From: Chinchilla lanigera
Lineage: Eukaryota > Chordata > Mammalia > Rodentia > Chinchillidae
NCBI RefSeq assembly: GCF_000276665.1
Contig: NW_004955460.1
Coordinates: 5,309,049 to 5,373,048, forward strand
Direction of reading: 5' to 3'
DNA: 64,000 nt
Positions 1 through 13,015 of this stretch are shown here, in pieces. Each line of letters opens with the position of its first letter. Within the stretch, counting starts at the first letter, position 1. The position numbers and the translations under genes are program-made. The notes beneath the pieces are model-generated. The model was given only the letters and a program-made list of their open reading frames with translations. It was not told where the DNA came from and ran no database searches.

Positions 1-299
1 GCTGGAGCAGTAGCCAGGCTTTCCTCCCTCTTGCCTGTAGGGATAGAGTGCCTGGATCCCTGAGCACTCTGAATTAATTCTGCAGAACAAATTTTCTAGG
101 CCACTGCCATTCTGGAGCATGATGCTCTGTGGCTTTCTTAAAGCAAAATTTTTCATGACTGACTACATGAGGCATTAGGAGACTATCTAGACACAAACCA
201 TAACAATTATTATCTACACTCTTCTTGCTTTTAGTTTACAGTACTATGTACTACCTCATTGCTTTCCAGAATATGCAGATAAAACATATTTCAACTGCT

Positions 300-301
300 C
301 G

Positions 302-370
<69 letters not shown>

Positions 371-376
371 TTTCCT
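300..376. repeat. (CTTT)n microsatellite
   Basis: An almost pure run of cttt units. It probably grew from the poly-A tail of the minus-strand SINE that follows directly. It creates a false open frame of phenylalanine and leucine on the + strand. Confidence 0.95.
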
Positions 377-377
377 T

Positions 378-551
378 GCAGTACTGGGGATTGAACCCAG
401 AGATGGTTTACTATTGACCTATATTCTCAGCCCTCTTTTATTTTTCCCTCATTTCTGCAAAGAGTCTAGTTAAGTTGCCCATATTTGCAATTATCCTGTC
501 TCAGCCTCCCAAGTAACTACAAGTACAGGCATGTGCCACCATGCCCAGTCC
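378..551 (-). mobile_element. B1-ID composite SINE
   Basis: Read on the minus strand, this starts with a B1/7SL-like part ('gcatggtggcacatgcctgt', 'gggaggctgagacagga') and continues into an ID-like tRNA-derived part ending 'gggttcaatccccagtactg', then the microsatellite tail. This dimer matches the B1-dID type known from several non-murid rodent families. It is diverged, so probably old. Confidence 0.7.
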
Positions 552-1310
552 TACTTTTTATTTAGTTTGATAACCCCTATAATTTTCAGAAGCAAATCCT
601 CAATATCTTATACAACCAGTGGAGATTGAGTCTTTATTTTACACAGGCCTCAGGTTTACTTAGAAACTGTCTCTGCCACACTATCTGTCTGACTCCAACC
701 AGTCTGAAGTAAGTGGAAGAACAGGAGCTGGGATCTTGCAGACCACCTCCTTTCAGTGATTATAACCATTTATAGCTGAGGTTGAAAAAGATAAATATAT
801 AGGTAGTTCCTGATTCATAGTAGACCTGATATGAATTTTCTTTGCTCTGCCACTAGATAGCCCAGGACTAGGACCTGTTGTCCAGGAAGAGGGAGAAAGG
901 AAGTAGAAAAGAGATTTTAGAGTTGGAGGCAGAGTGTTAATTCAAAAGAGATTCTTCCACACATAACTGCCTTACATGTACTCATGTTCACAATAGAAAA
1001 ACAAACATATTTTGTCTACCAAAAAGAAATACGTGCTCCACAGGTACAGCTGATAATAGGTGCTGCATAAATCAATAAATATCTGTAGACAGAGGGTCAT
1101 ACCATATACCCACGTGTGAAAGAAACCCTATCTGAATAGATCATTAAATTCAGAAAAACCATTGATGGGAAAACTGCTTATGAAAACTTGCCTGAAGGTG
1201 AAATAATCTGGCCTCTCCCATAGTACTTTACAATAATCACTGTTCTGTGTAGAGACATATCTGATATTACATAAGGGATGGCATATGTGAAATCAAAATT
1301 ATGCCAGAAG

Positions 1311-1416
1311 GGGCTGGGGATTTAGCTCAGCTGCACAGTACCTGCCTGGCAAGCGCAAGGTCGTGAGTTCGATTCCTGGTACCAGAAAAAAAAACAAAAA
1401 CAAGAAAAAAAAAATC
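1311..1416 (+). mobile_element. ID SINE (tRNA-derived)
   Basis: It begins gggctggggatttagctcag, carries a box B-like 'gtgagttcgattcc', ends 'tggtacc' and has an A-rich tail. A near-perfect target-site duplication (aaaattatgccaga / caaaactatgccaga) brackets it. Confidence 0.9.
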
Positions 1417-1528
1417 CAAAACTATGCCAGACTGTGACAGTAAGTGGTTTATAGAAGAAATACATGACTTTTATCTCTTGAACATGTCATGTAATGTATT
1501 TATTGCAGTTTAAAAGATAATCTGTTCA

Positions 1529-1679
1529 GCCAGGTGTGGTGGCACACACCTATAATCCCAGCACTCCAGAGGCTGAGGCAGGAGGACTGTTGTGAGTTCT
1601 AGGCCAGCTTGGTCTACAAAGTGAGCTCAAGGTCAGCCTGAACTGCATAGAGAGACCCTGCCTCAAAAAAAAAAAAAAA
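1529..1679 (+). mobile_element. B1-type SINE
   Basis: A 7SL-derived element with 'gtggcacacacctataatcc', 'gaggctgaggcaggagga' and an internal duplicated part ('gagctcaaggtcagcctgaa'), ending in poly-A. It is flanked by the direct repeat aaaagataatctgttca, a clean target-site duplication. Confidence 0.9.
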
Positions 1680-2372
1680 GATAATCTGTTCATTTTCAAT
1701 TTGAAAAACTAACTTACAGGTAGATCAGCTTACATTAAAAACCATCAACATTTCCAGAAGATGAACCAATGTGAAGGAAATGTGAACATTATTATTTTTG
1801 TCAAGGTGGAAACTCTATTAGGGTTCTCTATGAGAATAGAATCAATAGAAAATATGAAAGGAGATTTATCAGGTAACTTTAAAGGATCAGAAGCAGATGA
1901 GTCTGTAATGGCTATCTGTGTCACCAGATGCAGAGATCCTGTAGCTACAGGGAGATCCTGTAGCTTCCCAGTCAAGAAGATGGAAACCGAGAAAAAGAGG
2001 GATCAAGGATGCAGCACCAGCCCAAATGAGAGGCTGGAAGCTCTCTGGAGAGTTTCCAGTAAGAGGTTCAGGAAACTGGGCACCTGGAGATGAATGTCCA
2101 AAGTCCGAAGCACACACCCATTCATGATCTACTCATTTCATTTTCCTCCCTGAAACATTAAGTTAGTGCTCCTCATCTATGCTTTCAAAAATATTTATTT
2201 GAAAACACACATTTATTTAAAAGTGAAAATTCTCCACACTGTTACTTAAACATTAATGTACTTAATAAAGCTTCTACCTCATCCCCACCCTGTGAGCTCC
2301 TCTACCCAGTGGATTCGATGACTCATACCTGTCCTTCCTGACACACATGTAGTTTTGCAATTGCAGTTTCAA

Positions 2373-2522
2373 TTTTTTTTGTTTTTGTTTTGTTAGTCTT
2401 GTTCTGTAGTCCAAGCTGGCGTGGAACTTGCTAGGTAGCTGAGGGTGGCCTTCAACTCAGCAGTCTTCCTGCCTCAGCCTCCAGTGACTGTGATTACAGG
2501 TGTGCACCACCATGCCTAGCTA
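2373..2522 (-). mobile_element. B1-type SINE
   Basis: Minus-strand element with its poly-T on the left and 'gattacaggtgtgcaccacc' on the right. Flanks 'cagtttcaattttt' and 'cagttttaatttta' look like the target-site duplication. Confidence 0.85.
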
Positions 2523-3800
2523 CAGTTTTAATTTTAATCTGTTTGAAAGTAGAGATTTTTTTATCTTTCCAACAGATAAGCATTATCTAATTACAGTTAT
2601 AAAATAACCTATCATTTTCCTACAATTAAAAATGCTGTATTATATTTTGAATATCCATACACTTTGGCATATTTTAGTTACATTTATCCTTTTTGGATAT
2701 TAGTTACATTTATCCTTTGGATATTCATATTATGCTTACATCATTGACCTACTATATCAGTAGCTTCATAATAAGTACTAAAATCTATATGCCAATTATG
2801 TATTCACTCTTAAAATGTCACTATTTCTATTCTGTTACGCTTATGAATCCTTATAGAATTTTAAATTCACTTACCTGGCCACCACTAACACTCAAAACCC
2901 AGACCAAAAATGTAAAATCTTGTCATGATCCTGATTGAAACTGCAGTCAGTGTATGCATGAATTCAGAGGATATTGGCTACTCTATGATGGTAGTTTCTT
3001 CTTCGGGTCCTCTAAAGGGGTCAGTTCTGGCAATTGCTTTCTCTCTGCTCTGAGATGAGTTACATATGAACGGAGAACTGTTTCTAAAGGTTTCCTCTTT
3101 CAATATATCAGAGGACTGGGATTTCTCCAGTTGTTTTTTAAACAGAGAATCTGCAATTTTATAGGAGCTAGACTTCCACAGTTTTATTCTGTTAGTTCAG
3201 GAAGAATAACAAAGTCATCTTAGAGCTTACTTGCTCACTCGGATTTGCTCCTCTAATTAATCGTGATGTCAAGTGGCAAGTGTGGCTTTGTGGCAAATGG
3301 AGACCCTGACTCACATTTCTGAAATATGTGGGTGCATTCACATTTTCAGTTACTAAAGGAAAGAAATTCATTTTGTTCAGAAACGTTTTCCCAAATTGCT
3401 CGTGAAATCTTTGGTGTGGGTGAGAACAGGCAGCCCCCTCCTCTGCTGCAAAACTCAGCAGCTTCAACACAAAGGAACACCTGGAAATTTCCTTTCAAGG
3501 CTTAATTCTCAGAACTTTTTTTCTGGTAGCAGAGAAAATCAGTTGGTGGACCAGGAGCCATCTCTCCTCTTCTTTTGCTTATTCTTGCTATTTTCTTTTG
3601 GCGCTTTCTAAAAAACTACTTCCTTAGTAGGAAACCACGCATGAGTCCCTTTGTGAGGAATCCCTCTACTAATCCTATGCCATAAAATGTGTTCAAGGAC
3701 TTCCAAAGAAACCCAAAAAAGGGGAAGGGCCACGACAAAGTTATTACATTGCCAGCCATGTCATAAAGTCCTGGAGATACTGAAATGTTTGGAGACTTTG
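2523..3800. other. Noncoding stretch before the first J segment
   Basis: AT-rich DNA without a credible gene. From about 3000 it is paralogous to about 39720-40550 of cassette B (shared 'ctctgagatgagt', 'tttcagttactaa'). Confidence 0.7.
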
Positions 3801-3804
3801 GGTG

Positions 3805-3811
3805 CAGTGTG
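3805..3811 (+). other. Degenerate 12-RSS heptamer of JP1-type J (A)
   Basis: CAGTGTG directly precedes the J segment. Twelve bases upstream, AATGTTTGG fits GGTTTTTGT at only five of nine positions. Confidence 0.45.
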
Positions 3812-3871
3812 ATTGTCCAGGCAGGATCACCACATTTGCAGGAGAGACCAAGCTCATAGAAATGCCGCCTG
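3812..3871 (+). CDS. TRGJ: T-cell receptor gamma joining segment, JP1 type, cassette A (probably non-functional)
   Basis: Translated in the frame that feeds the constant exon, it reads D-C-P-G-R-I-T-T-F-A-G-E-T-K-L-I-E-M-P-P, followed by a splice donor (g|gtaact). The second half matches the human TRGJP1/JP2 type (FAEGTKLIVTSP). The FxxG signature is damaged: phenylalanine is followed by A-G-E-T instead of A-E-G-T. The upstream heptamer CAGTGTG (3805-3811) is one base off consensus and the 12-bp-spaced nonamer is poor (5 of 9). The counterpart in cassette B is better preserved. Identity is secure from position and sequence; function is doubtful. Confidence 0.7.
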
Positions 3872-4965
3872 GTAACTAGTGTGCAATAGCTGTCATTACC
3901 CCAGCAATGAATAAAGCAAAGATGCTTTTTAAAACAACAATTTACCATCAGCCTTTTCTGACTCCACTGTGTTCTTGGGTTGAGAACAGGAACAACAAAA
4001 ACAATGGATATGGAAACCAAATTTCCTTGTAATTGGCTTCTTTTCCTTCCTGTAAGAAAGCACTTTAAAATTCTACATTCAGAAGCACCTATACACAAGT
4101 GATACACTCAAGCTAGAAGTTAAATGGCTTGAGGATCATTTCTATACAGCACAGGGGTAAGTGATTGCTTCAAGATAATTTTTGTGGGTCTTTTAGGTGA
4201 GACTTCTCAAAGTGGAATTAACTAATTCTGCTTCTCTGTGTTTTGAGATATGACATAGTGCTCCTTCCTCCTAATAATTTGCAAAAGCTGTATTCTTCAT
4301 TTTAATGTCATCTCCAGTTATTAGAGATGCAAACAATTCTTGTGTTAAATTGCTATAAAACATTGAGAATCTCTACTTCCTATTTCTCTAACTCTTTCAG
4401 GGTTAGACTATGATTCGTTAAAATTATATGCTATCTGGACAGTCCTAATAATGACTGGAGAAGGTGAAATTTGCAAGTTCCGCAAACCACTGCAGTCCAA
4501 GGGCTATGAAAAGAATCGACATGGTTTTCTAACCTCATTTGCTCATATATTCTCTCAGAAAATGTTCACTGAAGTCAGTTCTTTCTGATGATAAAACAGG
4601 AGACAAGACACACGCCCAACACCCCAAAGCTTCCAGTCCGTTGAACACTACCCTGCATTCTACTTGGATTGGACCTACTGGTTCTTTCGCCTGTTATTGC
4701 TAAAAATGCAGGAGGTCTTGTGTTCATGGATTCTTTAAATTGAGTAGTAGTTGTTACTTATAAAATCCATACACAATATGAGCATTTTTAATCTTAAAAC
4801 CCGATATCCCTCGAAAATGTAACACTCAGATCTAATGTAATGGTGTTTTAGCTTTGTCTTTATTTAAAGGCAGTGTGTCTGATTTTTAGGTTTTTATATA
4901 AATATTGAAAAATACTGTAAACTAAAATGAGGATGAAGTGGTTTTATAAAGGGTTTAAAGACAAG

Positions 4966-5031
4966 GGATACTTGAATGGCAGAATCATCAATGTTTTGGG
5001 TCTGACACAAGGCTCATTCTCACACTTACAG
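4966..5031 (+). pseudogene. TRGJP: Relic of a JP-type TRG joining segment, cassette A
   Basis: It sits between the JP1-type J and the intact J, where human has TRGJP. A 'cagaatcatcaatgttttgg' core corresponds to the I-K-V-F-G part of JP, and a donor (acag|gtgaat) follows. No frame keeps the whole F-G-x-G-T signature: the sequence shifts frame near 'ttttgggtctgaca'. No good RSS is seen. The matching relic in cassette B supports common descent. Confidence 0.5.
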
Positions 5032-5119
5032 GTGAATGTCCTTTCCATTCTGCGGAGTGCAGTGAGGAGGGGCAGCAGCAGTGCAGTGCCCCAGGCCTCA
5101 GTTCAGGGGATGGCTCAAC

Positions 5120-5128
5120 TTCCTGGAA
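5120..5128. promoter_or_regulatory. STAT-type TTCNNNGAA motif conserved between cassettes
   Basis: TTCCTGGAA lies about 90 bp after the JP relic in a well-conserved, GC-richer block. The paralogous site in cassette B (41436-41444) is TTCTTGGAA. STAT5 sites upstream of mouse J-gamma segments are known to open the locus under IL-7; that this motif serves that role is inference. Confidence 0.35.
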
Positions 5129-6177
5129 TCACTCCTGGCTTGGTCCCTTATCACAGTAAGATTTCTGGAGAAGCCAGATGACTTGGGCCTAATTACTAAA
5201 TTAAAAAGGACTTTAATTCATGAGTTCTTCAGGTAGAAAGTGAAGTATAGAGCAGACACTGACTTCAGCATCTATTTGGGAAGTGAAAGAAACGGTTGTT
5301 AAGCAAACCCATTGCACCCCACCATGGCCTCAGAACTGTGGGCTTCATAACATCAATCTCATGCACAGATGGGAACCTCAGCACTTATGCTCAGGCAAAT
5401 AACACTTAGTGCCCCTAGATGCCTTTGCAAAGCAGGCCTCATGCTGTTTCCCTAGTCGTTCTGCCTGAGACAGCCAGGCCAGGAGTTGCAAGCTGGGCTT
5501 TGGTATGAACTGACCAAAGTCATTTGGAGGCTGAACCTTTTGGCAGAAAGCTTGGAGTTGCCATGTGTTGCTCTGCTAATTGGAAAAGAGTCATTTGGTT
5601 TAGAAAACACAAGTGAAGCTTTTCTGCACAGTGACTGTATGTATTGTGCATTAGCCAGGCCTCCCTTTGATTGTCTTAGATGGTCAGAAGAAAACAGATG
5701 AGAGCCTATTAATGCCTGGGTGTGTGAAAACCGTACTTCTTGTGATAATGCAAATGGAGAACTGAGGAACTGGTCTCCCTCCTTAATTGCCATGGATCGA
5801 ACTGCAGCTCCCAAATGCTGAATATAAGGGCAAGATTTGGACCTATGAGATGAAAATACTTGGCACACACAGAGCAAACTAATTGCTCATACTAACAAAA
5901 GTAAAGATAATAAAAACCCTCTGGTGTTTCTCTAGTCCTTTTAATCAAGTTGCTCTTTACAACTTCTTTAATTTTGGTTTCGTTTTAGCGCGGGTAGTGA
6001 TGTTGAATTGATTTATAGTAACATCGTTGTTTTAAGACAAATAAAGCAGAAAAATGTTCAAGTTTTTGATAGGTTTAGCCACTGAACTTGTTATAAACAA
6101 AATGAACCAGGTCAGAACTGTGGTCTCTGTACAACTCCAGGATATGTTGGCGCTAGAACATAAAGAATCCAATCTCA

Positions 6178-6205
6178 GGTTTTTGCTACGAGTGGAATCA
6201 CTGTG
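6178..6205 (+). other. 12-RSS of the intact J segment (A)
   Basis: Nonamer GGTTTTTGC (6178-6186), spacer of exactly 12 bp, heptamer CACTGTG (6199-6205). Eight of nine and seven of seven bases fit consensus. It is compatible with the 23-RSS of the V gene at 28597. Confidence 0.95.
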
Positions 6206-6252
6206 GTATGATAAGAAAATCTTCGGTGGAGGAACGAAACTGATTGTGACAG
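6206..6252 (+). CDS. TRGJ: T-cell receptor gamma joining segment, J1 type, cassette A (intact)
   Basis: It encodes Y-D-K-K-I-F-G-G-G-T-K-L-I-V-T plus one base of the split codon, then the donor gtgggt. The F-G-G-G signature is complete, the 12-RSS is excellent, and the splice phase (one base left over) matches the Ig-domain exon 3.4 kb downstream. By position it corresponds to human TRGJ1/J2. It joins a rearranged V to constant gene A. Everything needed for function is visible. Confidence 0.92.
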
Positions 6253-6599
6253 GTGGGTACTCTCAGAGAACATTTCTTAAGGGAATAAAAGAGAGGAAAG
6301 AAATGATCTTGTTGGAATAATAGTGACAGTGTTCAGTAGAAAGAGGAACGTGAGGGGAATTGGTGTATTAATCTGAGGAGAGATTTTCATATAGATGCTT
6401 AGCCTAAAGGACAGCAGGGTCAGCACTGTACAGATCTTCTAACAGGAGTTGGCTATGAGTACATGTGAGCTCTTATAAAGTAGGTGCTCACATAGAATAT
6501 GCATAATGATAACACTAAAGTGTTTGACTCTGAGATAAAGCTCATTGTTCCAGATAAACCGGTCATACACTGAGTAGAGCGGATTCATTCTGGCTTCTC

Positions 6600-6815
6600 A
6601 TGGTCAAGTGTGATGTGGAAGAGTCTGGGCTTTGCAGGTCGGCAGATCTGCAGCTCCAGCTCCACCACTTATAGTTGAGGACCTTGGGTGACTATTTCTT
6701 AGCCTATAAAATAGGATAGCACTGTGACTCTGCAGGGATATATGAGAATTGATTATGATAATGTGAATAAGGTCCTGGCTCCTTGTCCAGTACGTCATAG
6801 GTGCCCACTAGGTGT
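6600..6815 (+). mobile_element. MIR SINE
   Basis: Matches the MIR layout: 'gagtctgggctttgcagg', a 'ccaccactta' core, 'accttgggtgac', 'cctataaaatagga' and 'ataggtgcccactaggtgttc'. The paralogous copy is at about 45420-45640. Confidence 0.7.
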
Positions 6816-9439
6816 TCTTTCGTGTCACATGTAAAGGGAGAATTGTCTGCACTATGTCTTTTCAGGCAACTATATTTACCACAGGGCAGAATTCTCCTTA
6901 GGATTAACCTGTATCTGTACTGTTTAAATAACAGATTATCTTAACATCCACTCACATGGAGAGTTGGATCTGGAGGTACTTATTTACCTTTAGGAAACTT
7001 TTTTTTACCTGGCAAAAGAAAATTAATTTAAAAGTGTTTTCAGAAAATTTTTGTCTGTATCATTTAAATTTCTGTTTTATCCTAATTGTTAATGTCTCTA
7101 ATATCAGTACTAAGAGTGCTAAAATTTATAGCTACTTGGTTTAGGCTTCTGCCTGTATTTACAGACGGGATTGCTATATTCATATAGGAATTGACCAACT
7201 TAAAATTAAATATAGTTGAAAACTTGTCATAAATCTGAAATGCACAGTTAAATATAAAATAAGTGTAACTATTTGATGAAAAAAGAGACTAATTAGAGAA
7301 CATTTAAATAAATTCTTATATGTTGGTATGAAATACCATACTGTCAATAGATAACACTATATTTGGTAAATTTATGTACAATTCAGACTGTTGCATTTTA
7401 AAAGCATACTCAGAGAAATTTAACACAAAATGCATTGAGTGATTAGACAGATGATATACATTAAGGAATTAGACAGCTTCATTTTTTAAATAAAATATAT
7501 AGCAACCACTCCATTCATTATTCAAACAAAATGGAATCCTAGAAATTTATTGTCATTTAAAAAATTGATTAGGAAAAGCACTCAATACCGACACTTAACA
7601 GTCACATTTACAAAGACAATGTAATGACAACAATCCACAGTGTAGATAGTAACCATGTATAATCATATGTAATCAGGTATGATAAAGTTTAGCTAACTAT
7701 TGCACTGAAAAAGTTATAGAAATTCAACTATTATTTTATCCTTGAAGCTGAACATTGAGGAATTTTTCAAAGAAAAAAAAAACAAGAGATAATGGATGAA
7801 GTGCTGCTATATAGAAATTTTTCTATATAGCATGTGATTTCAACTTCTTTTTTATAATAAATGTAAAGCATTTTGATGAAAAAACATAATATATTAAAAT
7901 GATCATTAGATGCACTACATTGGTTTACACTAAGTTTATATAAAATACAATTGAAAATTAAACATTCTTTTATAACATGCTTAGAAATACATATGCAGCA
8001 AATGATTCAAGAAATACAAGAATCGTACTTTTTGCACTTATAGCAAGATGTATGAACTTATAAACAGGCAAATCATATAATGATATTTATACCATGTTTG
8101 AAAATATTAACATTATAATCTTACTGATTTTATATAAAAACCAGGTGTGTCACTGCTACAAGTAGAAATTAGCAAGAATTTTTGTTCTGTTCTTCTCAAA
8201 TGAGGAACGCACTGCTCCATTTCCTAAAATGTTGCTCACTGAATTGTTATATAAACTTCAAATTATCCCCCCCAAAATCGGCATAATATTTGAGTTTCAA
8301 TGTGAAATCTAATCAAAAAAATCCCAGCATTTGTCATGTCATTGTATTGAAAATAAAAGTATAACGAGGTAGTATTCAAGAAGACCTGATGTATCTTTGT
8401 ATCCATGTGACCCTTTGTTATGTATTTTGTCATTGTGTCTGCAAGAAATCGAGGGCACACATTACACCAGTTATGCATACACTTTATTCAGCAGGATAAC
8501 ACAGAGGAATAAAGAGCTTCAGAACAGAGGAGCAGCACATAGAATCGATCCATATTTTGGGAAAAATACTGAGAATCAAAATATGGATTTTCAGATATGT
8601 ATAGGTCTTCCCTAAGTGAGTCAAAAGATACCTTAGTAATCAAAGTAGAAAAAACCACGTGTATGCTGCATCCTGAGGAATAGTTGAAGTTTAATTGAAA
8701 TTACAACCTGAAGTGGGCTTTTGGCTAACCTTTTCTAAACAAAATAAAATTTGGATAAATGAATCACAGTGTAAGACTAACATAAGCTCTTTTCTAAAAA
8801 TAAAAACAAGTTAAAGGAATTTGTGAACATTGTTATTTTGGTCCTAAATTCAAAATACTGTAATTATTTTGAAAGTGCAGCTTTAATGCTGCCCAATTCA
8901 ATAATCCAGAGTATTTTAGATGTGAAAGTGAGATGCCCTATAAAGTCAGAATAAGCCAGGAACTTGAGAGGTGAGCATGCAATCTCATATTTGAAACTAA
9001 GTGCTCAACTTGAGGCACTGTAACTACACATGGAGTGGATTCCCAAGGAGACAGGAGCCTGTGTACAATGACAAATAAAAAAAACAACCTTCCATCTGAC
9101 ATTTACCCCTGTGATCAGCAGGACAGACAGGGTGCATCATGGCACTAATTAAGTGAAAAATGGGTTGCACGGATGGCAGAGCAGGAGAATGTGAGTTACT
9201 TGGTCAGAGAATTTAAGGATGGGAAAGACAAGCTCTTTAGAAGGAACCTCAGAGCCTCATCTGCAGAGAGCTCATCCAAGTGACTGGTCCTCTCCTCTCC
9301 CTTGACTGCCACAGTGAAAACATGCTCCACTGTGAGAGCATGAAGACAATGTAAAGGTAAGGAAATAAACCACTTATTAACATTGGAAGAATTGGTATAA
9401 AGCAGTTGAAGTCATATCCCATCTTAATATGAGGAGTAA

Positions 9440-9600
9440 GGACAAGACAGTTTCCATCCATGCTTTGCCACTTGAAAGCTGTGACTTTTAAAAGTCTGAG
9501 TGACCTGGTCATCCTCTTTAAACATCTGTACAGTGAGGACAGTAATCAATACCCTGCAAATCCACAGGGGAGAAGGGCCATGATGCTACTAATTCAATGG
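9440..9600 (+). mobile_element. MIR SINE fragment
   Basis: Core 'tgccacttgaaagctgtgac', then 'gacctggtcatcctctttaa' and 'acatctgtacagtgaggaca', as in MIR. The copy in cassette B is at about 48295-48480. Confidence 0.55.
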
Positions 9601-9678
9601 TAATTTGTCCTTTTGCTGCACATTAAGTTTTTCCAAAACACACAATGCTTGTGTTTCTCTAATAATTCCCTTTGTTGA

Positions 9679-10026
<348 letters not shown>

Positions 10027-12967
10027 GTATGTGGATATAAATGTGAATATAACCTTCAGAACACTTATTTGCAAGAGAACATACCATCTTTTGTATTAAG
10101 TATTAATGATAAATATGTCTTTCTTAAATATCATCATATTTAATGGTAGGGTTTTCTGCTCTTTTCCCATAGAATTAATATGGTAAAAGTTTGAGAAAAC
10201 AAAGGGAAATTTTTTAATTAAACTTTCTCAACTTCAATTTCACCATTTAAAATACTATGACTTTTTAGCATTGTTATTTGAATCAAATAAAACAGCATAT
10301 TTTGGAGACACCTAGCAATGAACTACAGGATAAATGGTGTGAGAAGTTTCCACTTTGATAACTTTATTTGATTTAGGGAGAAAGAGAACTATGCATTTCT
10401 TAGGGATATTCTATCTAGTAAGCAAAGTCACCCACTTCAGCCTTGCTATGCCCCATGATTCATCTACAAACAATGAGTTAGTAATTGACAAAATGGCACT
10501 CAGACAAAACACTCTGAATCTGGCCTTATGAAAAATAGAGTAAGGTTAGCCACTGCACTTTGATGGTGGTGTTGATATTTTCTGATTTTTATTTCAGCAT
10601 TAAGCAAAATACTAGAATTAGAGATTGGGTGAGGCTCATGTGTCTAAGCATATTTCCCTTTCCCATGATGGGTGGATGTCTTGCCATTGGTAAATGCAGC
10701 TACACTAACACTGTACTGTTAGACTCTTCAAGGCTTGAATGGGAATAAGCATGATTTGGGTAGGATAAGTTAGTGTCCCAGGGTGGATGCGTCGCAATGA
10801 AAAGAGAATGACCTTTTCCTCATCACTGAGGGTCATGCGCAGTTTAGGCCAGTGTCCACAGTGGGACCATCTTACATACTGAGGTATGTGACTATACAGC
10901 TGGACTGAGGACAGGGTCCAGCAGGGTGCAGTAACTTACTGTGCATCCCAGTTCTGAGTGTAACACATTGCTAAGTAATAAAGGGTAGGCAAATACCCAA
11001 GGTATGAGGTTAATGAAACTGCTCCACTTAAGTATCCAATTAGATCTTGATGTTTTTAACAAAACAAAAATATTCATTCCATGGTAACAACTATTATGTA
11101 GGAGAGAAGTTCCAGTTTTATGATGTTTCTCTTGACACTAAATCTAAAATAAGTATCTTTCCCATGCTTTTCATGGCAATCAAGTTGAGTAGGGCATTTC
11201 TGTTAATGTCACTAAACAGAAAAATTGTAATCTGCTGCCTGAGGGATTTTTTTAACAAAAAATATACTCAGTATACTTAAAAATACATAGCATACATGTA
11301 CATTTTATTGTTCATATCTTCAATTTATTCTTTTTTCCTCAGTTCATGGCAATAATAATTTTCATTCATTTTTAGTGGAAAAGTATCCTGCAGAAAGAAA
11401 TAGATTTTTCAGATCCAGTACAGTTAGTTCTTAAAGAAATTTTTAATTAAAACATAATCATACAAATATTTAAATTTATGGGTCTTACTCAAAAATCCTA
11501 ACCATCAAATCCATTTTTAATAATTCACTGTTCAGTAAAATTGCATAGCAGAAACATACTCATGTGAACAAAGGCACATCCAGCAGAAAAAGAATAAACC
11601 AAAGCAGTAGTTATGCTTCTAGTTTTCACCCATTAATTTATTAATCTTCATAATACTTTCTCTTTTTAAAAATACCAGAGATATTTATATCTCACCTCAA
11701 GTTTTATTAAGATATTTAGGAAACAGGTTTAGCATATTTTCCATCTCCAGAAATAATTGAACTCAGCACCTCTAACTTTTAATTCTTTGTGCCTATAATT
11801 TTAAAAGGTCATGGGTTAACACAAATTAAGATGCTAATATAGAATATTTTCTTAGTATCCACAATAGTGGATTCTCCTGCCTCCCTGTGAATTATTATTT
11901 ATATATTTCTATGGATTACTTTTACAAAGTGCTTTTCATATATCCTTGTTCCTTTATTCCTTGCACTATCCTTTGAATACCAGCTCCACCATCTCCTGGT
12001 CTAAGTTACCTAAACTCATAACATTTATTTCCTCGTTCATCACATGGAACCTTCCTGAATACAACTCTCTTAAGTGCTAATTGCACATTTAAACAGTATG
12101 ATGCAGAAAAAGACATGTAACAAGTGCCAGGTGCAACAACGGTTACCGAGTAGCTATTAGTGTTATCAGTATTGTATTCCTTGGGTTCACAAAATCTGGA
12201 CCTCGAGAAACATAGTGTATGAACAGGGGACATTGCGAACGTGCATGGCTTGGGAAGGGATGGCCGCTTTCCTGCATGCAAATGGGAAATTTCTCTAAGT
12301 CGGTCTCCTTCAGGTGCTGGTTCTGGGATTGGACAGGCTTTTCTGCGGGGGAAGGAGTAGGATACTTTCTTTATGTTCTTTCTTTTTTATTTTATTTTTT
12401 CCTTTGTCCTCTCCTCCTCACTGGCTCCCCCATCCTCAGATCCCCTTTCCCACCTCCACATGTCAGTGGTGCATGCTGAAGGCTGGAAAGCAGCCAGTTC
12501 TCTTAAGCAGCCAATTCTCTTAATTTTTCCATTGACTGAGCATTTGTATATCGTCTATTTTTGTAGCAGGCACTTTGCTAGGAGCTATCTGTATAGAGGA
12601 AAAGCAGATAGTCATGGCTATGGCACTCCAGTTGTGAAAAAAGAAAAGAAAGTAATATTCATGAAGTTCAAAATCTTGGATATGATAGTTCAGTTGTGAA
12701 GAAAAGAAATCTGTTACCTTCATGAACTTAAACATTTTTTTCTGGGCAGAAACATAGGATATGAATGCTATCTATTGAAATTTATAGAGTAAGACCAATT
12801 ATTTTTGGATTTGTGGAACTCATCTTTTAATGACTGTCTCTTCTATATCTCTGCCGACAGATTATATATACATATTTATGCACATATATGAACATGTGGG
12901 TAAATACATACACACCCACTGTCCAAAACAGGCACAACTGACTGTTACTTATTCCTATTCCTTTTAG
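10027..12967 (+). other. Intron 1 of constant gene A
   Basis: No gene seen. It contains a MIR (about 11950-12180, +). The segment just upstream of the next exon ('agaccaattatttttgga') recurs before the other connecting exons, so it belongs to the duplicated hinge unit. Confidence 0.75.
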
Positions 12968-13015
12968 TTGGCAACAATAGCAATTCCACAGAAGCAGTTC
13001 TGAAAGAAGAAGATG
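12968..13015 (+). CDS. TRGC: TCR gamma constant gene A, connecting exon 2a
   Basis: 48 bp between ccttttag and gtaagt, phase 1, encoding V-G-N-N-S-N-S-T-E-A-V-L-K-E-E-D. It is the hinge between Ig domain and membrane. It has no cysteine, so cannot supply the interchain disulfide, but carries the sequons NNS and NST. It is the positional counterpart of 51674-51718 in gene B. Both splice sites are good. Confidence 0.88.

Noticed and set aside
225..473. Open frame rich in Phe, Leu and Ser
   Set aside because: Produced by the (CTTT)n microsatellite and the SINE after it.
1311..1385. tRNA-like sequence (also at 27714, 33103, 46076, 48984, 50529)
   Set aside because: Boxes A and B come from the tRNA ancestry of ID SINEs. 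Poly-A tails and target-site duplications show retroposons, not tRNA genes.
3616..4107. 163-codon open frame on the minus strand
   Set aside because: It runs antisense through the JP1-type J segment and its RSS; no domain is visible.
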